Of a stretch of DNA of 64,000 nt, positions 18,205-26,382 are shown piece after piece (the first letter of the stretch is position 1; the number at the start of each line of letters is the position of its first letter). Source of the stretch: Pseudomonadota bacterium. Lineage in GTDB: Bacteria > Myxococcota_A > Polyangia > GCA-2747355. The translations under genes and the position numbers were made by a program. Under the pieces are notes generated by a model. It was not told the origin of the DNA, ran no database searches, and saw only the letters and a list, made by a program, of their open reading frames with translations. Location: contig JADJDT010000005.1 of assembly GCA_016702545.1 (NCBI GenBank), positions 186,001 to 250,000 of the forward strand, in the 5' to 3' direction.

Positions 18205-19665
18205 GTGATGATCTACCTCGTCGTGGCGCTCGCCTACGCCGCGGCCAGCGGCACGCGCCTCAAGGGCCACAGCCCCTACATCCACTACGTGGTGATGGCC
18301 CAGGATCTGTTACACGGGCGCCTCGCCCTCGCCGACCAGCCCCCCGATCAGGAGGACTGGGCGGTACTCGACGAGCTGACGCTGGTCGACGGCCGCACGG
18401 TGCGCGGGGTCTTCTTGCAGGCGGGCGGCGACCCACACCGCTTCAAGACCACGCGCGGCCAACGCCTCGTGATCGCGCCGGAGGACATCCGATCGCGCCG
18501 GCGCGTCTCCTACGTCTCCTTCCCCTGGCTGCCCGCGGTGCTGCTGATGCCCTTCGTCGCGCTGTGGGGGCTGCGCTTCAACGACGTGCTCTTCGACGTG
18601 CTCTTCGGCGCGCTCAACCCGATGCTGGTCTATCTGGTGCTGCGCCAGCTACAGGAGCGTGGCTACAGCCGCCGCAGCACCGTCGACAACCTCTGGCTGA
18701 CGGGCCTCTTCGCCTTCGGCACGGTCCATTTCTACAGCGCCGTGATCGGCCAGACCTGGTACATGGCGCACCTGATCGGCACCGCGCTGACCGCGCTCTA
18801 TGTGCTGGCCGCGCTGGACGCGCGCCACCCGGCGCGGGCCGGCCTCTACCTCGGGCTCGGCTTCCTCGCGCGCACGCCGATTCCCTTCGCCTTCCCCTTC
18901 ATCGTCGGCGAGATCCTCCGGCGCTACGGCCCCGCACCGGACACCGGCACCGACGCCGTCCCTCGCACCCACGGAGGCGCGCGCACGGACGGAGGCGCCC
19001 GCACCGACGCGGACGCCTCCGCACCGGCGCCGTCGTGGATCGGCCGCGCCATCGCCCTGTGGCGGCGGCTCGACCGCGGCGCGGCGCTGCGGGCGCTGGT
19101 CCGCGCGGCGCTGCCTGCCTTCGCCGTGGCGGCGGTCGCCGGCGCCTTCAACTACGCGCGCTTCGACAGCCCCTTCGAGTTCGGCCACGCCTTCCTCAAC
19201 GTGCGCTGGACCGAGCGCATCCAGCGCTGGGGCCTCTTCAACTACCACTTCATTTCGCGCAACCTGGCAGCGCTGCTGGTCCTGCTGCCGCGGATCCTGC
19301 CCCACGCCCCCTTCGTGCAGCTCAGCCACCACGGCCTCAGCGTCTTCTTCGTCACCCCGATCTTCGCCTACCTGATCTGGCCGCAGCGCCGCTCGCCTCT
19401 GCAGCTCGCGCTCTACCTGAGCTGCCTGCTGCCGCTGATCCTGCACCTGCTCTACCAGAACAGCGGCTGGCAGCAGTTCGGCCCGCGCTTCAGCCTCGAC
19501 TACACGGTCTACCTGATGATGCTGCTGGCGGTCGGCGGCTACCGCCTCGGCCCGCGGGCCAAGGCGCTGATCCTGTGGGCGGTCCTGATCAACACCTTCG
19601 GCGCGATCACCTTCTACCGGATGTCGGGGACCTTCTATTACGATGACCTGCTCGCCGTGCCCTAG
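18205..19665 (+). CDS. Second multi-membrane glycosyltransferase-like protein
   Basis: A 486-residue polytopic protein with about nine membrane helices. The first extracytoplasmic loop holds KGHSPYIHYVVMAQDLLHGRL, and a later loop RVSYVSFPWLPAVLL. A hydrophilic Asp/Gly/Ala insertion (about residues 248-280) comes from short DNA repeats. The start is taken as GTG 18205 followed by ATG 18208; the frame is open back to 18100 without an ATG, GTG or TTG, and a CTG at 18133 would overlap the previous stop in the CTGA style of this cluster. It resembles bacterial GT-C membrane proteins, but no catalytic motif is clear. Confidence 0.65.
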   Translation: MMIYLVVALAYAAASGTRLKGHSPYIHYVVMAQDLLHGRLALADQPPDQEDWAVLDELTLVDGRTVRGVFLQAGGDPHRFKTTRGQRLVIAPEDIRSRRRVSYVSFPWLPAVLLMPFVALWGLRFNDVLFDVLFGALNPMLVYLVLRQLQERGYSRRSTVDNLWLTGLFAFGTVHFYSAVIGQTWYMAHLIGTALTALYVLAALDARHPARAGLYLGLGFLARTPIPFAFPFIVGEILRRYGPAPDTGTDAVPRTHGGARTDGGARTDADASAPAPSWIGRAIALWRRLDRGAALRALVRAALPAFAVAAVAGAFNYARFDSPFEFGHAFLNVRWTERIQRWGLFNYHFISRNLAALLVLLPRILPHAPFVQLSHHGLSVFFVTPIFAYLIWPQRRSPLQLALYLSCLLPLILHLLYQNSGWQQFGPRFSLDYTVYLMMLLAVGGYRLGPRAKALILWAVLINTFGAITFYRMSGTFYYDDLLAVP

Positions 19666-19683
19666 CCGTGCGAGCTATTCGCC

Positions 19684-19699
19684 GTGCCCCTGGGGGCAC
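19684..19699. terminator. Terminator-like hairpin between convergent genes
   Basis: GTGCCCC (19684-19690) pairs with GGGGCAC (19693-19699), 19 bases after the stop of the membrane protein. No T-tract follows. A wider 11-bp inverted repeat, CGCAACAGGCC at 19706-19716 and GGCCTGTTGCG at 19785-19795, encloses the end of hemN. Confidence 0.4.
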
Positions 19700-19738
19700 C
19701 CGCGACGCAACAGGCCGCGGGTCCCGCCCAACAGCCGC

Positions 19739-19772
19739 CTCAGACCGTGCTGGAGGCTCAGACCGTGCTGGA
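19739..19772. repeat. 18-bp tandem duplication spanning the hemN stop codon
   Basis: CTCAGACCGTGCTGGA occurs at 19739-19754 and 19757-19772, an 18-base period. On the minus strand this duplicates the last codons of hemN and its TGA, so the protein end SSTV-stop is repeated just beyond the real stop. Confidence 0.85.
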
Positions 19773-21200
19773 AAACGTCGGGCGGGCCTGTTGCGCCGGC
19801 AGGTAGGCATCGAAGGCCATCGCCACGTTGCGCACGAAGAGCTGGCCGAGCGGTAGGATTTCGAGCGTCTGGCCGACGCGGCGCATCAGCCCCTGCTCCT
19901 CCGCCCAGCTCAGCGCCGCAACCTCGGCGGCGAAGTGGTGAGGCGAGACGCCGTGCGCCCGCGTCAGCTGCTCCAGATCGACGACGAAGTTGCACATCAG
20001 GCCATGGATCACGTCGCGCCGCAGTAGGTCGTCGGCCGTCAGCGCGCAGCCGCGCTCGATCGGCAGCTCGCCGGCATCGAGGTGGCGGTAGTAGTCGGCG
20101 ATGCGCTTGACGTTCTGTGCGTACGCGGCCTGCACGTCGCTGATGGCGGTGATGCCGAAGGCCAGCGTGTCCCCACTCGGCTGGGTGATGTAGCCCTGGA
20201 AGTTGCGATGGAGTCGGTGCACCAGCCGCGCCTGCGCCAGCGCGTCGCTGGGCAGGGCGAAGTGGTCCATCCCCACCTGTACGTAGCCGGCAGTCAGCAG
20301 CTTGCCGCGCGCCAGCTCGAAGAGCCGCACCTTGTGCACGGCGTCGGGCAGCTCGGCCTCGTCGATCGCGCGCTGGTGCGGGCGCATCCACGGCACATGG
20401 GCGTAGCTGAACAGCGCCAGTCGATCGGGCCGCAGGCGGAGCGCCTGGTCCAGGGTCAGCGCGAAGGTCTCGAGCCGTTGTCGCGGCAGGCCATAGACCA
20501 GATCGAAGTTGATCGTCCGATAGCCCAGTGCGCGCGCCGCGCGGTAGAGCGCCTCCGTCAGTTCGACACTCTGCTGGCGGCCGATCGCGTCCTGCACCTC
20601 GGGCGTAAAATCCTGCACGCCCATGCTGACGCGGGCGAAGCCGCAGCGGTGCAACAGGGCCAACTGCTCGGGGCTGGTCACGCGTGGATCGACCTCGAGC
20701 GCGAGATCCGCCCCAGCGACGATCGTGAAGCGAGCGCTGATCAGCTGCCACAGGCGCTCGAGCTGCCGCACATCGAGCCAGGTCGGGGTGCCCCCGCCGA
20801 GGTGGAGCTGATCGACGCGGCGACGGTGCGGCAACCGCGCCGTCACCAAATCCATCTCGCGCGCCAGGTAGTCGAGGTAGCGGTCGACCTTCTGCGACTG
20901 TCCCGTCACCACCACGCTGCAGCCACAGTAACGGCACATCTCGCGGCAGAAGGGCAGGTGCACGTAGATCGAGAGCGGCGCCGCGGGCCCCTGGCGCTCG
21001 GCCTGCTGCAGACGCTCGGCGTACTGGAGCGCGCCGAAGCCCTCCGTGCGCCAGGCGGGCGCGGTCGGGTAGCTGGTGTAGCGCGGCCCGGGACGCGCCA
21101 GCTGCCGAATCAGCGCCTCCTCGGCGATCGGTAGCTCCCTCACCCCCGCCGGCGTAGGGGGCGCGGCGCGAAGTCCTCCTTCGAGCGGTGCTTCAGCCAT
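19758..21200 (-). CDS. hemN: Oxygen-independent coproporphyrinogen III oxidase HemN
   Basis: A 480-residue radical-SAM enzyme of haem synthesis converting coproporphyrinogen III to protoporphyrinogen IX without oxygen. Diagnostic parts are PRYTSYPTAPAW near residue 40, the cluster motif CREMCRYCGC (CxxxCxxC plus the extra Cys) near residues 86-95, LGGGTPTWL, and the C-terminal HemN domain (LMCNF, then LGQLFVRNVAMAFDAYL). The YTSYP segment separates it from the HemW type also present at 58448. The gene stands alone, facing the membrane-protein gene. Its 3' end is duplicated in tandem. Confidence 0.95.
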   Translation of the reverse strand: MAEAPLEGGLRAAPPTPAGVRELPIAEEALIRQLARPGPRYTSYPTAPAWRTEGFGALQYAERLQQAERQGPAAPLSIYVHLPFCREMCRYCGCSVVVTGQSQKVDRYLDYLAREMDLVTARLPHRRRVDQLHLGGGTPTWLDVRQLERLWQLISARFTIVAGADLALEVDPRVTSPEQLALLHRCGFARVSMGVQDFTPEVQDAIGRQQSVELTEALYRAARALGYRTINFDLVYGLPRQRLETFALTLDQALRLRPDRLALFSYAHVPWMRPHQRAIDEAELPDAVHKVRLFELARGKLLTAGYVQVGMDHFALPSDALAQARLVHRLHRNFQGYITQPSGDTLAFGITAISDVQAAYAQNVKRIADYYRHLDAGELPIERGCALTADDLLRRDVIHGLMCNFVVDLEQLTRAHGVSPHHFAAEVAALSWAEEQGLMRRVGQTLEILPLGQLFVRNVAMAFDAYLPAQQARPTFSSTV

Positions 21201-21454
21201 CGGTGCCTACTCCGGCGCAAGGGCAGCTACCATAGCCGAACCCCTAAGCAGGGCAACCCGCGCCAGCGGCCGTGGCGATCCCAACCCTCCACGGAGCCGC
21301 ACGCCAGCCCGCCGCAGGGGCGCAAAGCGGCGCCGAGCTGGACCGCGATATTGAACTGCAACCGGCGGGCCTGCTAATCTCCGGCTGTTACGCGAGAGCT
21401 GGGCGCGGACGTCGCCGTTCGCTCCCTTGACGTCGGGCACTTCCGAGCACCGCC
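21201..21454. promoter_or_regulatory. Divergent intergenic region between hemN and the FHA genes
   Basis: This gap must hold both promoters. A weak sigma-70-like pair for the plus strand is TTGAAC at 21351-21356 and TAATCT at 21375-21380 with 18-base spacing. No clear FNR-type palindrome for hemN was seen. The promoter call is tentative. Confidence 0.25.
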
Positions 21455-22255
21455 ATGAGTGATCCAAACATCCGCTGTCCGAGCTGCGGCCACGAGAGCC
21501 CGGCGGGCTTTCGCTTCTGCGGCAACTGCGGTGCTAGTGTCAGCGAGAAGCCGCCGGGCCTGGAGCAGGCGGCCGGGGCCCGCACGCTCTACTTCGGCGC
21601 GATGCAACAGCCGAACCGCGCCAAGTTGATCCTGATCAAGGGCGAGGGGCTCGACGGCGTCTCGTATCTGCTCAACGCCGACGAACACCTGACGGGGCGT
21701 ACCGAGGGGGAGATCCGCTTTCCCGACGACCCCTATCTGTCGCCCCGCCACGCCTCGTTTTTCTACCATGAGGGCGCCCTCTTCGTGCGCGACGAAGGCA
21801 GCGTCAATGGCGTCTTCGTGCGCATCCGCGACGCCGTGCCGATCCAGCCCGGCACGCGCCTGCTCGTCGGCGAGCAGCTGATCGAGCTGGGCGAGATCAG
21901 CGCCAGCGAGGGCCGCCAGGAGACCGATGGCGAGGGGACGCACCTCTACACCAGCCCGCGTCGTCCGGGCTTTTTCAAGGTGATTCAGCTGCTCCGCGGC
22001 GGCGCGATCGGCATGGTCTTTCGCGCACCGACCCAGAACGTCAGCCTCGGGCGCGAGGGCAACGACATCAACTTCCCGGACGACCCCTTCATCTCCGGTC
22101 GCCATGCGTCGATCGGCGTCGGCGCTGAGGGCTTCACGCTGACCGACCTGCGCTCGAAGAACGGCACCTTCGTCCGCATCGATCAGCCCTATCACCTGCA
22201 CCACGGCGACTACGTATTCCTCGGTCAGCAGCTGCTGCGCGTCGAGATCACCTGA
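21455..22255 (+). CDS. Zinc-ribbon protein with two FHA domains
   Basis: A 266-residue protein. The N-terminus is a double-CxxC zinc ribbon (CPSCGHESPAGFRFCGNCG, residues about 9-27). Two forkhead-associated domains follow: FPDDPYLSPRHASFFYHEG with DEGSVNGVFVRI, and FPDDPFISGRHASIGV with DLRSKNGTFVRI. The Arg-His and Ser/Asn-Gly phosphothreonine-binding positions are present in both. FHA proteins read Ser/Thr phosphorylation, common in myxobacteria. It is followed 25 bases later by a related gene, so the pair look like tandem duplicates. The partner kinase is not in this window. Confidence 0.9.
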   Translation: MSDPNIRCPSCGHESPAGFRFCGNCGASVSEKPPGLEQAAGARTLYFGAMQQPNRAKLILIKGEGLDGVSYLLNADEHLTGRTEGEIRFPDDPYLSPRHASFFYHEGALFVRDEGSVNGVFVRIRDAVPIQPGTRLLVGEQLIELGEISASEGRQETDGEGTHLYTSPRRPGFFKVIQLLRGGAIGMVFRAPTQNVSLGREGNDINFPDDPFISGRHASIGVGAEGFTLTDLRSKNGTFVRIDQPYHLHHGDYVFLGQQLLRVEIT

Positions 22256-22280
22256 CAGCCGCGGCGAAGGAGCTCGTCCC

Positions 22281-23360
22281 TTGATCGTCTGTCCGCGTTG
22301 CGGTCGCGACAACCAGGTCCACTTCCGGTTCTGCCTCGGCTGCGGTGCCGAGCTCGGGCCGGCTGCGGCCGGGGTGCGCCCCCCCAGCGCCGTCCCCGGG
22401 GGCCAGCCACCGGCCCCGGCACCCCGTCTCGGGCTCGGCGAGGCCGAGGCGCCGACGCTGCCGCCGGGAGATTCGCCGGCCGGACAGGCCAGCGCGGCCG
22501 TCGCAGGGGCCCCCGCCGCCGGCGCAGGGGGTCCCGCGGCCGTTGCCCACGCTGATGCGACCCGCACCATCGCCTGCCCGGGCTGCGGTCAACCCAACCC
22601 CGCGCCCTTCGCCTTCTGCGGCGGGTGCGGCGCGCGCCTGCAGGCTGCACCCGCGCTGCGCCCCTCCGCGCCGGCCTTGCGCCGCGTGGGGCTGCCCGAT
22701 GGCGACGGCGCGACGGCGGAACCAAGCGGTAGGCTGGGGCGCCTGGCGCTGATTCGGCCCGACGGAAGCGAAGGCGAGAGCGTGCCGCTGAACGCGAGCA
22801 GCGCCACGATCGGGCGCGACTCCGGTCCACCCTTCGCCGGCGACCACTACCTCGGCCCGCAGCATGTGCGCCTGCGGCGCGAGGGCCGCGGCATCGTGGT
22901 CGAGGACGCCGGGAGCCTCAACGGGGTCTTCGTGCGCCTCGTCGCCGAGGAGCGCCTGCGCAGCGGGGACATCTTCCGCATCGGGCAGGAGCTGCTGCGC
23001 TTCGACGCCATCGGTGAGCCCGCGCCCACCGCCGACGGCACCGAGGTGCTCGGCAGCCCCAACCCGGGCTATTGGGGTCGGCTCACGCTGCTCTCCGGAG
23101 CCGCGGGCGATGGCGGCGCGTTTCCGTTGATGGGCGACGAAATGGCGCTCGGCCGCGAGCGCGGCGACATCCTCTTCTCGGACGACGGCTACGTTTCGGC
23201 CACACACGCCAAGGTGATGCTCACGGAGGACGGGCGGGTCTGCCTGCTGGACCTCGGCAGCTCCAACGGCACCTTCATTCGCCTGCGCGCTCCCCGCACG
23301 GTCCCCTACGGCACGCTGCTGCTGCTGGGTCAGCAGCTCTTTCGCATCGAAGCCGAATAG
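22281..23360 (+). CDS. Protein with two zinc ribbons and two FHA domains
   Basis: A 359-residue protein that starts with TTG, supported by a GAAGGAG ribosome-binding site 10 bases upstream. It has an N-terminal zinc ribbon (CPRCGRDNQVHFRFCLGCG), an Ala/Pro/Gly-rich linker, a second ribbon at about residues 95-118 (CPGCGQPNPAPFAFCGGCG), then two FHA domains: HYLGPQHVRLRREG with DAGSLNGVFVRL, and DDGYVSATHAKVMLTEDG with DLGSSNGTFIRL. In the second domain the usual Arg before His is replaced (ATHAK), so phosphopeptide binding may be weaker there. It is a paralogue of the preceding gene. Confidence 0.88.
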   Translation: MIVCPRCGRDNQVHFRFCLGCGAELGPAAAGVRPPSAVPGGQPPAPAPRLGLGEAEAPTLPPGDSPAGQASAAVAGAPAAGAGGPAAVAHADATRTIACPGCGQPNPAPFAFCGGCGARLQAAPALRPSAPALRRVGLPDGDGATAEPSGRLGRLALIRPDGSEGESVPLNASSATIGRDSGPPFAGDHYLGPQHVRLRREGRGIVVEDAGSLNGVFVRLVAEERLRSGDIFRIGQELLRFDAIGEPAPTADGTEVLGSPNPGYWGRLTLLSGAAGDGGAFPLMGDEMALGRERGDILFSDDGYVSATHAKVMLTEDGRVCLLDLGSSNGTFIRLRAPRTVPYGTLLLLGQQLFRIEAE

Positions 23361-23366
23361 AGCCCC

Positions 23367-23400
23367 TCAGGGCTCCTTGCGAGTTCAGGGCTCCTTGCGA
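23367..23400. repeat. 18-bp tandem duplication spanning the stop codon of the TIG gene
   Basis: TCAGGGCTCCTTGCGA occurs at 23367-23382 and 23385-23400 (period 18). On the minus strand it repeats the end RKEP-stop just past the real stop, in the same manner as at the hemN end. Confidence 0.85.
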
Positions 23401-23735
23401 TACCTGAAGCCCGCCTGGAGCACCACGGTCCGACCGGACTCGTCGGTCAGCACCACATCCGCCGGCCCCTCCGGGCCCGAGGGCGTCTTGACGCGGATCC
23501 GCTCCGGCGACTCGACGATCACGCTCTTGGCCGCGCGCTTGGAGAATTGAACCCTCACGCCGCCCACGAACCCGGTCCCGATCAAGACCACGTCGTCGTT
23601 GCCGCCGACGCTGCCAAAGGGTGGATCCACGCGGTCGAGACGCGTGCCCGCTTGCGTACACGCCGCCGCGCACGCCAAGAGCAACCCACCCCACACCAGC
23701 ACCCCGCGCCCGCGGCGCCACGAACCCAGCGGCAT
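23385..23735 (-). CDS. Small TIG/IPT-domain lipoprotein
   Basis: A 116-residue protein. An ATG 30 bases further upstream is in frame, but a strong GGAGGAGG site lies eight bases before this one. The N-terminus is a signal peptide with candidate lipobox cysteines (LLACAAAC). The rest is one immunoglobulin-like TIG/IPT domain: VDPPFGSVGGNDDVVLIGTGF, then VQFSKRAAK and ADVVLTDESGRTVVLQAGFRY. Such domains occur in surface and adhesion proteins. It lies convergent to the FHA pair and 94 bases downstream of the sigma-factor gene. Confidence 0.8.
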   Translation of the reverse strand: MPLGSWRRGRGVLVWGGLLLACAAACTQAGTRLDRVDPPFGSVGGNDDVVLIGTGFVGGVRVQFSKRAAKSVIVESPERIRVKTPSGPEGPADVVLTDESGRTVVLQAGFRYRKEP

Positions 23736-23829
23736 CGTCAGCCTCCTCCCTCCGCCGCGCGCCACGCTCGGTCGCGCAACGGAATGCTCCGGTAACGGAG
23801 CCGGATGCTAACACGAGGCCGCGCCCCGC

Positions 23830-25230
23830 TCAGCAGGCGTTTTGGCGCTCGAGCGCGCTGCGGATCTTGCCCAGGGCCTGCTCCTGGAGCTGCCTGATGC
23901 GCTCGCGCGACAGTTTGTAGTCCTCGCCGATCTCCTTCAGCGTCAGCTCGCGATCGTCGAGCAAGCCGAAGCGCCGACGCAGAATGTCGGCCTCGATCGG
24001 CTTGAGCTCCTTGAGCAGCTCGAGCACCCGAGCGCTCATCGTCTGCAGCATCACCCGCTCGGAGGGCGACACCGCGTCCTCGTCCTGAAGCAGGTCGATG
24101 AACTTGCGTCCGTCGTCGCCCCCGACCTCGCGGTCGAGCGACACCGGCTGGTCCATCAGGTAGCTGTCGATTCTGCTCACCTTGTCGAAGGCGATCCCGG
24201 ACTCGTCGGAGATCTCCTCGCTGGTCGGCTGGCGTCCCAGCTTGCTGGTCAGATCGCGCCGGGTACGGGACACCTTGTGATGCGCATCGACCATATGCAC
24301 CGGCAGTCGGACCGCACGCCCCTTGTCCGCGAGCGCGCGGCTGATCGCGTGGCGGATCCACCAGCTCGCATAGGTGCTGAAGCGATAGCCGCGCCGGTAG
24401 TCGAAGCGCTCGACCGCCTTGATCAGGCCCATGTTGCCTTCCTGGATCAGATCCCCGAGCGGCATGCGGCCGTAGTTGAAGCGGCGCGCGATGCTGACCA
24501 CGAGCCGCAGGTTGGCCTTGACGAAGTCGTTGCGGGCCCGCTGTGAGCGCGAGAACTTGTCGTCGACCTCGCGCAGGTAGTTCTGAACCGCTCGTGGTGG
24601 GGCCTTGCTCCGGCGCTGGGCGCCGGCCGAGGGCCGCGCCGCCGGGACCCTCGGCTGGGCCTCCTGCTGCAACGCGGCGAGCACCGCAAAGAGCACGCGC
24701 CGATCGACGTCGCTGTCGTGCAAGCGCCGCCCCACGGCAAAGGCCAGGTCGGCGTAGCGGCGGCGCGTCGCCGCCGCTACGCCGGGGGCACAGGCGGCGC
24801 GCGCCGCGCGCCGCAGGGCCACCGCGCCCTCGACCTTGGCGCCATCCTCCTGCGCGGCCTCCACGGCCCTCAGCACCGACTCGACGACCAGCGGACAGCT
24901 CAAGATGTGCGCCCAGAGGTCGACCTCGAGGTGCTCGATGCGCCGCGCGGCCTCGAGCTCCTCCTCGGGCTTGAGCACCGAAAGCGCCGCCATCTCTTTG
25001 AAGTATTTGCCGAGGAAGTTCTCAGCTGACGGCGTCGCGGCCCGACCAGGAGCCGCGGCGGTCGCTGCCGCCTCGGCCTCGGGCTCGGGCTCTGCCACCT
25101 CGAGGGTCGGCTCGAGCTCGGGATCGAGCGCCGCGCTGGCGGCGAAGTCGCGCTGGGCGGCCACCTCCGGCGCGGGTTCGTCGTTCTGATGCGTATCGAC
25201 CGGCTTGCGGTTTCCTGCCTGTCTACCCAT
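23830..25230 (-). CDS. Sigma-70 family RNA polymerase sigma factor (group 2, RpoD/RpoS type)
   Basis: A 466-residue sigma factor. The first 75 residues are acidic and low-complexity. Region 1.2 follows (NFLGKYFKEMAALSVLKPEEE), then an insertion of about 120 residues, region 2 (LRLVVSIARRFNYGRMPLGD, YRFSTYASWWIRHAISRAL), region 3 (GRQPTSEEISDESGI) and region 4.2 (LTLKEIGEDYKLSRERIRQLQ). The last matches -35-recognising sigma factors. It lacks the long region 1.1 of the housekeeping sigma, so it is probably an alternative sigma like the myxobacterial SigB-SigD group. Upstream, TTGTGT and TCTTAT with 18-base spacing could be a weak promoter. Confidence 0.9.
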   Translation of the reverse strand: MGRQAGNRKPVDTHQNDEPAPEVAAQRDFAASAALDPELEPTLEVAEPEPEAEAAATAAAPGRAATPSAENFLGKYFKEMAALSVLKPEEELEAARRIEHLEVDLWAHILSCPLVVESVLRAVEAAQEDGAKVEGAVALRRAARAACAPGVAAATRRRYADLAFAVGRRLHDSDVDRRVLFAVLAALQQEAQPRVPAARPSAGAQRRSKAPPRAVQNYLREVDDKFSRSQRARNDFVKANLRLVVSIARRFNYGRMPLGDLIQEGNMGLIKAVERFDYRRGYRFSTYASWWIRHAISRALADKGRAVRLPVHMVDAHHKVSRTRRDLTSKLGRQPTSEEISDESGIAFDKVSRIDSYLMDQPVSLDREVGGDDGRKFIDLLQDEDAVSPSERVMLQTMSARVLELLKELKPIEADILRRRFGLLDDRELTLKEIGEDYKLSRERIRQLQEQALGKIRSALERQNAC

Positions 25231-25329
25231 GGCCTTGCTCCGAAAGAGCCGCGTGCTCTCGCTGTAGGTCCCTTGCTGTTTAACCCCACCCTAGCCCAAA
25301 TAAGACTCTCCGGGTACCATTTTACACAA

Positions 25330-25361
25330 CCGCCCGAACCCACCGCCCGAACCCACCGCCC
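25330..25361. repeat. 13-bp tandem repeat between sigma factor and acyltransferase genes
   Basis: The unit CCGCCCGAACCCA occurs about two and a half times in the 259-base gap 25231-25489. This gap otherwise shows only the possible sigma-gene promoter. Confidence 0.7.
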
Positions 25362-25489
25362 CATGCAACCAGGGGCAGCGGTCGTCTATTCCGCCTCCCT
25401 TGGGAACCGGCGCGGCGCCGGCGCCCGATGCGAAGGAATACGCGTCAGCCGCTGCTTAAGATCTGGTGGGTCAGGTCTGCGGGGCGGAA

Positions 25490-26377
25490 TCAGGCGGGCG
25501 CGGAGGGGACCTTCCAGCGCCGATGGACCCAGAACCACTGCTCCGGGAAGCGCCGCACCTGTTGCTCGATCAGGCCGGTCAGCGCCGCCGTGAGGCGATC
25601 GTCCGCGCGACGGACCTCCTCCCGCGTCCGTCGCCGCCCGCCAGGCTCAGGTGGGAGCGAGGCCTCGGCGCGGACCACCGGACCCAGCTCCACCGCCTTC
25701 CCGTCGCGGCGACGGACGAGGAAGGCCGGCAGCACCGGCGCGCCGCTCACCCGCGCGAGCTGGGCCAGGCCCCGAGCCGTGGCCGCCGGGCGGCCGAAGA
25801 AGGGCACCACGGCGCCACCCGGCTCGTGTTGATCGAGCACCATCGCCACGATCTCGCCCCGCCGGAGGCACTGCGCCAGGCCGAGGGCCGATCCGCGTGC
25901 CGGCCAAAGGCGCACGCCACACCCGGCGCGGCGCCCCATCCACCAGCGATTGAGCCCGCCCGCGCGCAGCCGCCGCGTCACGACGTTGACCGGGAGGCCG
26001 GCGTGCGCCGCGGCACACGCCAACAGGTCCCAGTAGCCGAGATGGGCGCTGATCACGATCAAGCCGCGACCCGGTGCCAGCAGGCGCCGTAGCTCGTGCA
26101 GCACCGCGGCACCTAGCAGGCTCTCGGCAGCCGTGGGCGAGAGCAGCGGCAGGCGGAAGAGCGCGACCGCTGCCGCGCCGAGGTGAGCGTAGATCCCGCG
26201 CGTCAGCGCACGTAGCGCCCCCGGCGAGTGGGACGGGAAGGCCTGGCGAAGGTTGGCTCGCACCACCCCCCGCCGCCAACGCAAGCCGCTACCGAAGAGC
26301 ACACCCAGCGCGGCGCCGAGACGATCCGCCGCGCGCTGCGAGAGCCTGCAGCATAGCCACTCGAGAGCGCCCCACAT
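25490..26377 (-). CDS. Lipid A biosynthesis acyltransferase (LpxL/HtrB type)
   Basis: About 295 residues from the ATG at 26377, chosen because GGGAG precedes it and it does not overlap lpxK; an ATG at 26413 is the alternative. The family active-site motif HxxxxD is seen in SAHLGYWD near residue 115, and later FFGRPAATARGLAQLA and EQWFWVHRRWK near the end are typical of LpxL/LpxM acyltransferases. It adds a secondary acyl chain to Kdo-lipid A precursors at the inner membrane. It is the last gene of the psd-waaA-lpxK operon. Confidence 0.9.
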   Translation of the reverse strand: MWGALEWLCCRLSQRAADRLGAALGVLFGSGLRWRRGVVRANLRQAFPSHSPGALRALTRGIYAHLGAAAVALFRLPLLSPTAAESLLGAAVLHELRRLLAPGRGLIVISAHLGYWDLLACAAAHAGLPVNVVTRRLRAGGLNRWWMGRRAGCGVRLWPARGSALGLAQCLRRGEIVAMVLDQHEPGGAVVPFFGRPAATARGLAQLARVSGAPVLPAFLVRRRDGKAVELGPVVRAEASLPPEPGGRRRTREEVRRADDRLTAALTGLIEQQVRRFPEQWFWVHRRWKVPSAPA

Positions 26378-26382
26378 CGTGC

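Noticed and set aside
19706..19795. Insertion-sequence ends flanking the hemN 3' end (11-bp inverted repeat)
   Set aside because: No transposase sequence lies between the arms, and they overlap the hemN coding end; more likely a terminator fold.
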